Source: Haliotis asinina
Lineage: Eukaryota; Mollusca; Gastropoda; Lepetellida; Haliotidae
Length of the DNA: 64,000 bases
Assembly: GCF_037392515.1 (NCBI RefSeq)
Contig: NC_090291.1
Location: forward strand, 1,142,501 to 1,206,500
Direction of reading: 5' to 3'
Shown: positions 51,401 to 63,400 of the stretch, piece by piece
How the letters are laid out: every line of letters starts with the position of its first letter
How positions within the stretch are numbered: position 1 is the first letter of the stretch
Notes under the pieces: model-generated
Told to the model about the DNA's origin: nothing
Database searches by the model: none
The model's input: only the letters and a program-made list of their open reading frames with translations
Position numbers and translations under genes: made by a program

Positions 51401-54400
51401 AGTTCCTTCCCAACGGCTTGAGTTTGGATTTATTTTCAACTGCGTTGTAATAATCGTCGACGGCGCCCTCCATGAGTGAGTCACCTTGCGAGAATGAGGT
51501 CTCCTGGTCATCATTGAATGCCTGGGCACTATCGTCCCACATATCATCCATAGGTATGTCTTCATCCATTATTTATTATTAAAAATATATTTCATTTATA
51601 TATAACAATGTACGGCAGAAAATTAGATCCTTTCAGAAGATTGAGAGAGCCATTAGGAGCCAGAGCCGTGCGCCAGTCGGTGACCATCACCAACAATCCC
51701 AGCAAGATAGACCAGAATCAAACTCTGCTGGTTAGATTTCCAAACCTTGGTGAGAATGACCTCATTGTACCAGGCACTGTTCGACTGGCGTTCAATATCA
51801 CGTTGACCTCCGACAACGACAAACGCGAGCTAGTGCGGAACGTGGGTCGAGCTATCATCAAGAAAACGACCGTCAAGATCAGCGGTAACGAGGTGCTGAG
51901 TATCGACGACAGCGTCGTGTTTCACTGCTACGGGGATCTCTGGAAAAGCGAGGGAGAACGAGTCAATGATGTGTACCAGGGTATCAGCAAATCAACCCGG
52001 TCGCGCATAGGGTATGCCTTCACGACAGACCAGCTAGACAAGCTATCGGACGGTGAAAAGGCCATCGCTCGAGCATACGGGAATCGATTCTGCGTGCCGC
52101 TCGACTTCGAGTTGCTCACGGGACACGCGCCGTTTTACCAGGCCGCGCTGGGTGATAGGCTCGAATACGAGCTCACGTTTAACGACTATAGCAAAGTAGT
52201 GCGTACGCCGAACGGTGATGAGGCCAGTTATGCCATAGACAACATCTCTCTGGAGTTCGACATGGTCACTAGCCCGGAGCTGGCCAGGCAGGTTCGAAGC
52301 CAGTACTCTGGGAAGATGGCTATCCTGTACGATCGCGTACTGAGGCATAGATCAGTCATGCGAGATAAGAGCGACACTGTGTGGAATATCAACCTGAACG
52401 TGCCGGCGCGATCGATGAAAGGTATCCTGGTCGTCCCCGTGGAGGATTACGAGCCATTCCGGAGGGACAGCGAGAAGTTTTTCAACCCCGAGATTGAAAA
52501 GGTGGAAGTGACCATCGAGGGCGTGCCCAACCAGCTGTTCAGTCATGGTATGAGACCACACCAGCAGTGGGATGAGATAAAAAAGCTACCAGTGGGGACC
52601 CCACATTATATAACAAAGGACCTGGACCTCGGCTCCGTGCAGATCGGTGAATACCTGACCACCAAGTACGCCCTATGGTTGGACATGCGATCCACGGATG
52701 ATGATAAACTGCACGGTAGCGGGCGCCGTATAGATAACGGCAGCGAAGGGATAACCATCCAGATTACTAAGAAGGCTCAACCCGCTGGTAAGTTGAAATT
52801 ATATTTGTACGTTATTATGGACGCGCAACTTAATATAGACAATGGGAGATTCGTGCAAGCCATCTATTGACCTCCCCACTGACCCACACTGCGCCATAGT
52901 GTGCGGGCAGACTGGCTGTGGGAAGACCGTTTTCGTGTTGGATATGTTGGAGGGTTACTACAAGGATGTGTTCGATAACATCGTTATCATGTGCCCTACT
53001 CTGAGCATGAATAAAACGTACGCGCGACCTTGGGTGATGACGGACCCGGACGTACACAAAATCGACCCTGGAACAGGCCGCAGGACTGGTTGAAAGCTCT
53101 TCACGAGAAATTTAAAGGGGAACCGACGCTGTTTATACTGGACGACTGCAGCGCTAATCGCGAGATAACAAAAAAGAGAGACATGCTATCGTACCTGGCC
53201 TTCTCCGGCCGGCATGCAAATCACAGCGTCTGGGTGCTAACGCAGAAGTTCAACTCGGTGTTGAAAGACCTCAGGGAGCAGACGCGATGGGTGGCCTTAT
53301 TTCACTGCAAGGACAGGGATTCGTTCGAGGAGTGTTTGAGAGAGAACGATGTGATGAGCAAATTAGAACGGGAACGGGTGAAGAAACAGCTCGCTGAAAC
53401 TAAACACGCTAAGCTCGTGCTCAAGACCGACCAACCAGTAGCATATAGGGTGTGCTAAAGCTAAGCAAAGCTAAGCAAAGCTAAGCTAAAGCTAAGCAAA
53501 TGCTAAGTATAGCTATGATATTTGAAGTGTTTGTCGTGTGCAACTTAACCTTCATTTCTCTGTGTTTTGTCTGTATCGGGTATTATATAGTTAAAACTAA
53601 ATCTTACTTGTTATATTATAAGATGGAGTGTGAGGAATTGCTCGAACAATTGTTGGTACCTGGGGTAGTGGATGATGACAAGCGAGAGAAACTGGTGGCG
53701 TTGGCTGTTGGCGGCAAAGCCAAACATTACTTTGGAGACTACACTCCGGATAAAATTCACAAAATGTCAGCCGAAGAAATCGATAAGCTGTACGCTAGAT
53801 ACGAGTCCCGGCTCGGAGCAGAAATGACAAAGACAATAGGATCGGCTATGACCCAGATATACACCGGTATTGTATCATACTTCCTTCCCATTCCACCAGA
53901 GCGCCGACTTTACCTGTGGGAGGACCTCGAGAAAGACCCTTTTATCGAACACGCCGTGAGTTCTATCAGCTGCGGGCTGTACCACAAATATGGTATGTTG
54001 TTGGCTCCAGTGACGGCGGCGATTATCACGGCAAAGCATTGTCAATTTGAGAGAAAAAATAATAATAATAGTATAGATGGATGCTGCTCCCGAGGTGACG
54101 GAAGTGACACAGGAACCAGTGAGGGAAACCCCTCCCGAGGTGACGGTGGAGACCAGGGAAACAGTAACCAGGCAGAAGAATCCTAAGAGAGTAGCTGCCG
54201 GTAAAAAACGGTGGTGTAACCAACATAAAATTATCAACCCCCGACTGTTGTTGGCTGTAGGTGCTGCCGTGGTTATAACATGGTTATACGTGGGAGTACC
54301 CTCCCACAGTGAGGTGGTACCCCCCAACAGTGAGGTGGTAACCCCCACTGTCGACCCGCATATCATGTTATAATTTAAAATATTTTTATATATACATAAT

Positions 54401-57400
54401 GTCTGAGGGGAAAACGTTCGTCAACGACGCATACCACGCCACAGTGGTCGCCAGTCTAGCAGTAGGGTACGCTCGGTTGACTAAAATGGTGCTTAAACAA
54501 CCAACTATCAAGCTAGATTTCAACCTGCAGGATATGGGTATGCTCATAATGAACCTTGGTATGGCGATGGCCACAAAAGACATCCTAGTAAAACAAGGGA
54601 TAATACCTGATAATATAATGAAATAAATATAGGATGGCCACGATAGCTATGATGGTCGGTGGGGCGTTAGTGAATGCCCTGGCATTTTCCGGGAGTAATT
54701 TCCTCTTCTCGAAACTATGAGATGATCACGCGGCTGAAATACAGGAAGAAAGGAAGCGGCACGATCTCGCTACTGAGAACTTACAAAAGGCACAGGCCGA
54801 GTACGCTAAAAAACGCCTCCAGAGGATCGATTTTATTAACGAACAACTCCAGCGTGAAAACCATGCCGTTCAAACATTCAACGATGTCGATGAAGCAGTG
54901 AAAGAATACTACCTACTAACTGGTAAACGATTGGAACCGCTCAATAAACCCACACTCGCTCAGTACTACACACCATCCAAGGGACAAATGAATCGTGAAC
55001 TGGGCTTCATAGTGTTGGGTATAGCAGCTACTGCGTTGGTTGCGAAGCAATTAAATTAAATACCTATATAAGTAAACATGAGACCCGCTCCATACCAATG
55101 CGAATACATACTTATGGGGAAGACCGAGGCCTGTGGTAGGAAATGCAGGAATCAGGGGTTCTGTTGTTTCCATATGGGAAGTCCTAACTACACGTGTTCT
55201 GTGTGTGGTATCGGGGTTAAAGGGCACTACTGTCTATGTAAAGCTCACGGAGCGAACGTAGTCAGACATCAACTCATCTACGAGAATAAAAAGGGCTACA
55301 TAAAAGAACGTAGGCGACTGCTCAAGATAGACTCCAATTAGACATTGGTTATGTTAGGTGTAAACACTATGACTACTGTACGCGAGCTTAAGCGGGTCGC
55401 AAAACAGAGAGGTGTGATCGGGTATTCTCGAATGCGGAAGTCAGCATTGTTGAGATTACTAGGTTTAGAAGCCCCTCCTACGGTAAAACAATTAAAAGCT
55501 CAAGCAAAACAGCTTGGATACACGGGTTATTCAAACCTGGGGAGAGCCGGGTTAACCGCATTGTTATCACATACCCCCGTTCCCACTGTAAAACAACTGA
55601 AAGCCGAGGCACACGATTTGGGTTTAGGCGGGTATTCCCGTATGAGAAAACCACAGCTTGTAGAATTATTACGACAGAATAGAGCTATTGACCTACAGTT
55701 CGTGCGCACTGAGCGCGCTGTAGGCAACTATTTGAGAGGTTGGCGCATGCACGTTGATAGAAACATAGACATTACAGATATCAAGCCTCTGATAGCTGAT
55801 AAGGTCAACCAGGAACTAAATAACCTAGGAAGTATCAAGTTTCAGATCACAGTGAAAATGTCGCTCGATAAGCAGGATGAGTATGTTCAGCCTTACTTCC
55901 GAGGTAAACAAGAGGTTGTCACACATACAGAGACCATTGACACATCAATCGATACCAGTTTTCAGCAGATACGAGAATACCTAGAACGCTACACACACTT
56001 GGGGTCCGGGTGGGCTGTAGATAAAATCGATAATGTCTATCTAGACATAGCTAACTACGTGCCATTCAGAGGCGGGTCATATCTAGCCTTGCCCCCCTAC
56101 TATAGGAACAAACATGCCATAGTAAACGTTAAGAATAGAGGAAACGATTGCCTGAGGTTAGCTATCAGGTCAGCCTTATTTCCAGCTGACACTAATCCGA
56201 ACAGGTCTTCTAATTATCCTCAGGAAGATGGGCTCAACTGGGATGGTATAGATGAACCCACCCCCATATCCCAGATCACTAAAGTAGAAAAACAGAGTAA
56301 TCTGGCTATAAATGTCTTTGGGCACGAAGGTAACACAACAATAGTACACAGGGTCAGCCCGGTGAAGGATCGCCAAGTTATCAATATATTCATGATCCAG
56401 CGAGGTGAAAAGTATCACTACACATGGATAAAACACTTTAGCAGGCTGTTGTATGACCAATCGGCACACAGAGAAAAGACCCACTTCTGTGAACGATGCC
56501 TACATGGCTTCACACGAGCTGATTTATTAGAATCCCACCGGGATGATTGTCAAGGTGTGGGGCAGACGGCCATACGAGTCGACATGCCTAAGGAAGGTGA
56601 TAATATCCTAAAATTCAGTAACCACAAGAACCAAATGTCTGTGCCTTATATCATATACGCCGACTTCGAAGCCTTGGTGGTGGGGGATTCCCCCACACCC
56701 CCCAGTGGTGGTAGCTTTACCCACAAAACACAAGAGCATAAAGCCTGTGGGTTTGGATACATTGTCGTCCGTTGTGACGGGGAAACGAAAACTCCGGTAG
56801 TGTATAGGGGCCCTGACGCGGCTGAAAGGTTTCTAAAGTGTTTGCAGGAGGAAGAAAAAATTATTAGGAATACATTGTATAGAATCGCTCCCATGCGTAT
56901 GACCCGAGTCGACAGGCTAGCTCACGCTAGTAGCACTAACTGTCACGTGTGTGACTCACCACTTAATGGTGATTCGGTGAGAGATCACTGCCACATAACT
57001 GGTAAGTATAGAGGCGCCGCTCACAGCGCGTGCAACCTCAAGCTTAAAATCAACCCTAAGACAATAAACATCCCCGTTGTCTTTCACAACTTGAGAGGGT
57101 ACGACTCACACTTGATCATGCAGGCCATCGCGAAAATCGATGGTAATATAACGTGCATCCCCAACAACATGGAGAGATACATCTCCTTCAGCTTAAACGG
57201 ACTTAGGTTCATTGACTCGTTTCAGTTCCTCCTGTCGTCACTCGACAGTCTGGTCAAGGCCAACAATACCTTCCCTATCACCGATCGATACACAGACGCC
57301 GAGACTAGACCCCTGCTTATGAGGAAGGGTGTGTACCCCTATGAGTACATGGATAGTTGGGTCAAGTTCACCGAGACCAGACTACCCCCTATTGACTGCT

Positions 57401-60400
57401 TTTATAGCAAGCTGAATGAGGCGTCCGTCTCACGAGATGATTACTCGCACGCGACTAACGTATGGAATAAACTGGGTTGTAAGAACCTGGGTGATTATCA
57501 CGACCTGTACTTGAGGACAGATGTACTGCTGTTAGCCGACGTGTTTGAGATGTTTAGGCGGACGTGTTTCAAGCAGTATAAACTCGACCCCGTATGGTAT
57601 TACACCAGCCCAGGTCTGTCGTGGGACGCCTTGCTTAAAAAGACCGGAGTTAATTTGGAATTGCTCACAGATTACGACATGCACCTATTCATTGAGAAAG
57701 GCTTGCGAGGTGGGATTTCCATGGCATCCAAACGATACGCGAAAGCAAATAATCAATACGTGAAAGGTTACGATCCTAACAAGCCAACCAATCACATTCT
57801 CTACCTCGAGGCAAACAACCTGTACGGCTGGGCCATGAGCCAGTATCTACCTACAGGGGGATTCAAATGGGTACCCCACGTTGATGTTATGGGGGTTGCA
57901 CCAGATTCGAACAAAGGTTATATCCTCGAGGTTGACTTAGAGTATACCAAGGAATTACACACATCGCACAACAGCTACCCCCTGGCCCCCGAACGTATGA
58001 GGGTTAACCCAGACTGGATGTTTGAGTACCAACATAACTTGTCAGGTGGGCGTGTGACAGACGTTGAAAAACTCGTGTCTAACTTAATGAATAAGACCAA
58101 GTACATCGTTCACTATCGCAACCTACAGCTGTACCTGTCGTTGGGTATGAGGCTGACCAAAATACACAGGGTGCTCATGTTCGACCAGAGCCCATGGATG
58201 GAGCCCTACATCAGAATGAACACAGACCTACGAAAAAAAGCCACCAGTGATTTTGAGAAAAATCTCTACAAGCTCATGAACAACTCGGTGTTTGGTAAGA
58301 CTATGGAGAACCTGAGGAAACGCGTGACCGTGAAGCTGGTTCGGTCGAGTGAGGAAGACAAGCTCAGGAGATTGATAGCCAGTCCGGCATTCAACCGTAG
58401 TAAGATATTCACAGACAACCTGGTTGCCCTACACATGAAGAAAAGCCACATAAAATTCAACCGGCCTGTTTACGTGGGGATGAGCATCCTCGATTTATCC
58501 AAACACCTGATGTACGACTTTTACTACAACGAGCTCAAGAAACAGTACGGTGACAGGTGTGAAGTGCTGTACACTGACATGGATTCCCTGCTGTTAGAAA
58601 TTCGAACCGAGGACTTGTACGAGGACATGAAAAAACACCTCGATTTATACGACACCAGCGACTACCCTAAGACCCATACCATACACAGTACGGTAAATAA
58701 AAAGGTCCTAGGTAAGATGAAGGACGAGTGTGCTGGCACGCCCATAGCCGAGTACATAGGTTTGAGACCTAAGATGTACTCCATACTGAAAGCCGACAAT
58801 AGTGAGATCCGGAAGGCTAAGGGGGTTAAGAAGTATGTGGTGAAACAACACATCAAACACGCCAGATTCAAGGAAGCCCTGTTCAAGACCCGTACCTTTA
58901 GGCATAAAATGAACACACTTAGAAGTGATGGACATAAGATATACGGACTGACTATAAACAAGACGTCCCTGTCGCCTATGGACACGAAACGTTGGATAGC
59001 TATTGATGGGATAAACACATACGCGTATGGACATGAAAAAATTTGAGGCTATTTACTACAGCCCGCGTGGGTACTGGAAAGGAGCTAGCGCAGTAGATAA
59101 GCTAGCTAAAATAGCGCGAGTACCCCCGGAGGAAGCCAAAGCGTGGCTTGAAAAACAAGCCCTGTGGCAGATCTATTTGCCGGCACCACGCTACGTGCCT
59201 AGAAGGAGGTTCGGTATTAACATACCTAATAGCGTTCACCAGGCAGACCTACTGTTCCTACCCCACGACAAGAGGTACAAGTATGCCTTAACCGTAGTGG
59301 ACGTAGCCAGTCGTTACAAGGAAGCCGAACCCTTGACCACGAAAGATTCGGCCCAGGTAGCCAGAGGATTCAAACGCATATACAAACGCAGCCCGCTGAC
59401 GTGGCCAACAGAGCTGCAAGTTGACCCCGGACGGGAGTTCATGGGTGCCGTGTCACAACTGCTAGCCAAACACGATACAAAGGTCAGGCGTGGCACGGCC
59501 AGAGCCCATCGCAGCCAAGCCATAGTTGAGAGATTTAATAGGACTTTGGCTGAGCGCTTGTTCGGCCATCAGTATGCTAGGGAGATGGTCACCCCTGGAA
59601 AACGATCGACTGAATGGGTCACGAGGTTACCCAAGGTGGTGTCGGCAATCAACCATGAAGTCACCCGTCTCACCGGTAAGAAACCGGCAGACGCTATCAA
59701 ACTAAAATCAATAGTTGCAGAGTCGGCCGCTCCATTGCGTGGGAAGGAGAAACAGATACCAGATAGGGCCCTAGTGAGGTATCTATACCAGCCGGGGGAA
59801 CACGAGGGTGATCGCCGTAAGCGGGCCACCGATCCTATATGGTCAGTCAAAACTTACAACATAGATAAAGTGGATATAAAAGCCGACGAACCTAACTTGT
59901 ACTACTTGAGGGATGGGCCGGGTAGGGGGTTTGTAAGAGAAGAATTATTGATCGTACCGTACGGCACAGTGTTACCTCCAACACACGTTAAGTAGTAGGG
60001 GTAATAGTAGCAAGAGCTAATGGCCCAACCAAAGCCTTATTTAGTAAATAAGGCTTTGTAGAGACTTTTCTTGAAAGTGTTTTAAAACCCCCATTGTATA
60101 TACTACTATGATGTATATGACCTGTACGTTGTGTGACGTGAATGCTGTTCTGGCCTGTATGTTGTGAGGTGAATGCTGTATCTGACTTGTACCCTGTGTG
60201 ATGTGGAAGCTGTTTCTAACCCCAATGTTGTATGACGTGAATGCTGTATCTTACTTGAACCCTGTATGACATGAATGATGTATATGACCTGTACATTGTG
60301 TGACGTGAATGCTGTTCTGGCCTGTATGTTGTGAGGTGAATGCTGTATCTGACTTGTACCCTGTGTGATGTGGAAGCTGTTTCTAACCCCTATGTTGTAT

Positions 60401-63400
60401 GACGTGAATGCTGTATCTGACTTGAATCCTGTATGACAAGAATGATGTATATGACATGTACGTTGTGTGACGTGAATGCTGTCCTAACATGTATGTTGTG
60501 AGGTGAATGCTGTATCTGATCATGACCTTTACCTTGTATGATGTGAATTCTGTATCTGACCTGTATGTTGTATGACATGAATGCTGTTTCTGACCTGTAT
60601 GACATAAATGCTGTATCTGACCTGTACCCTGTATAACGTGAATACTGTGTCTGACCTGTACCCTGTATGGCGTGAAATGCTGTAACTGACCTGTACCCTG
60701 TATAACGTGAATGCTCTATGTGACGTGTACATTGAATGTCATGTTTTTCGTTCGACTTGTACTGTGTGGAGTATGTATTATATGTCCTGTACTTTGTATG
60801 ATTTAAACACTGTGTGATAAATGTACTCTGTCTGACCTGTATTGTGATTCATATGATCTCTGTATGACCTGCAGCTGTTTCTGCCATTTGAGTCAAGGGA
60901 GATCCTGGAGGTCTTACAGAGGATCTTGGAGAGACAGGAAGTGAACTGGCAGACCGTGCTGTCCTTCATTGCAACCTTCCTTGTGTGCTTCACGGATGCA
61001 TCCAAACTCCTGCAGGGTAGGATCAGAGTTGATCACATTAGATTTTGGCTGCACTGATAATAATAGGCTGCATGGAGGACTACTTTTATCACTCATTTTG
61101 ACAATGAACATGACATTGACAGCACATAAAATATTAACATGAAGAGCCACTGGGCTTGACCAGCACTAGTATCTCTGACTCTGAGTGCAGCAGAATCACT
61201 GACATCAACTTTGTGATGTTGTTATAAAAGTACTTGCTCATGTGTTTATATCCTTCATTACTCGCCTGTTGAAGATACTGCAGTGTAATATTATTACGGC
61301 AATATTGCACTAGTGTAATACCGTTTGACGTATGACGTCAAAATGGTTCAAAGTTGTGACGTCACAATGCTAATGCCACCGTCACAACTTTACTAGACTT
61401 CATTTGACTCGCGGAAAGCTGAGAGTCTACACATTGTAGGCAATTTCATGGCAGTTTTTGTCAATTTATGTTTGCGAGTAATGAACAGAATACTAAACTC
61501 GCATCCAGGAAATACCATTTTTGTTAAACTTGTTAAAGATTTAATATCAAACTCACTTTCGCTCGTTTGATACCAAATCATTAACTCATTTAATAAAAAT
61601 GGTATAACATGGAAGGTCATTTAATATCTTTTATATGTACAAACACCCTCAAGTATGCTCTTACATACATGTATTTATCTGTTGTTCATGCTCCTGCAGT
61701 TCCATGAAGATGTGGGTTAGAACTGATCTTCAGCAACCCATCCTTGTCATAAGAGGCTACTGACTGGACAAGGTTTTCAGGTTTGCTGAGTCGGTTGACA
61801 CATGTCATTGTATCATGTTGTTGAGCACTGGATTGTCTGATCCATATTCAGTTATTTACAGACCACCGCCATTTGTCTGGAATATTGTTGAGTATGGTAT
61901 AAGAATTATCTTACTCCTGCAGGTCACATTCAGAGCCTGCTGTCGGAAGGGTTGGAGAATGGTGACATGGAGAGCACTATCATAGCCTTCCTGCTGGCCA
62001 GACAGAGCTGCTTGGAGGGTCTCCATGTCTTTCCTCACTACCAGGATTGGTTCCAGGTAGGTTTGTTTGGTCATTGCCATAGTTACCTGTCCTCTCTTCT
62101 CAACCTTCATTTCCCACTGCAGTACCAGGTAGCCTAGTTTGGTTTTTGCCGTAGTTACATGTTTTTTCATCTCAACCCCCATCCACCCACTGCAACACAA
62201 GGCAGCCTTGTTTGGTGATTGTCATGGTTACATGTGTTCTCTTTTCAACCCTGTACCCCCACCCCAGTAAAGGCAGCCTTGTATGATCGTTGCCATAGGT
62301 TCCAGTCCTCTGTTTTCAACACCCTTCCCCCATCCCAAAGTGAATATTTCTGAGATGGTTGCCCTAGTTACATGTCTTTCTGGTTATGGTGATGTTGACT
62401 GAAGGGTAAGTGCCTTCCTGATTTACATCTTCATATATTTTCAGCAAACATTTGGTGATTCAAGCAAAAGCCCTGCTTCCTCCAAGAAATCATTCAGTTT
62501 CCTTATGAAGTTCCTGACAAACATTGTACCCTATGAGTCTGCTCCACAGCTGAAGGTAAGATAACATGGCTGCCAGTGGTAACTGAACTATGCCATGCTT
62601 CAAGAAATTATTATGTCTACATTTGTGAAACAGTCAGTATGTATTCATGAGTTTCTTTTTTTGCCTTGTTTAATTATGATCAACACCTGACAGTTTCCAC
62701 CTGTAAAATATGTTACAACCTGCAAGAGTACTGTTTGGAACTTCTTATTTCTTGTGGACTCTAAATATAAAAGTTTCTGATATGGAGTGGTTATATGTTT
62801 AACGTATGGTGTTAGAGCCTGGGGACTGCTTCATATTTTGCTCTTTTCTTCCCTCTCCCTCCTCCCGGCCACCCACCACCCCCTCTCACCCCTCTGGACC
62901 CTCTCACCCCCCATGTAACCATCATTTCTTCCGACACTAATCTCACCTCCCATGTCCTTATCTCCCCACAACCCCTCTCATCCCCCATTTTTCCCCTCAA
63001 TGGCCCAGTGTTTCCTTACATTGTAACAGATTATCACATGACTTGACTCATACCTCTTCTTGTTCGCCATGGTGAATTTCCACTTGTCACATGTTTCTGA
63101 TGGTTGTGTGTTTGTTGTCAAGGTCCATATTCTCAGGCCACCACACGTGCCAGCAAAATGTCGTCCTTTCCTCACTGAGTACATCACTCTTGCTAAGACA
63201 CGACTAGCAGATCTGAAGGTGAGTTGTAAGATGATGCAAGGCACACATTGTTGACTAACTTTTGTAGCTGTATTAATCAAGATAAACAAAGATTAACAGG
63301 ATGTGTGTATCTGGATATGCGAGTATTGTGACTTCCAGGTGTAGTGTGATGAAGATGACGACATAACCATGTTGTGTGAAAGTCGTGTTCCAGCCAGGTT

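Larger units (their letters stand above)
46208..60107. mobile_element. Polinton (Maverick) element, 13.9 kb, structurally whole, about four genes interrupted
   Basis: Bounded by 145-bp terminal inverted repeats that begin AGTAGTATAT and are identical by eye. Flanked by the 5-bp direct repeat ATGAT (46203-46207 and 60108-60112); Polintons usually make 6 bp. It carries the family hallmarks: protein-primed DNA polymerase B, retroviral-type integrase, FtsK/HerA-type packaging ATPase, double-jelly-roll major capsid protein and a probable penton protein, plus accessory virion-like genes. I do not see an adenain-like protease. The identical repeats suggest a recent insertion. About four loci look interrupted (assembly error is an alternative explanation), so it is treated as a fossil copy. 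Confidence 0.97.
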
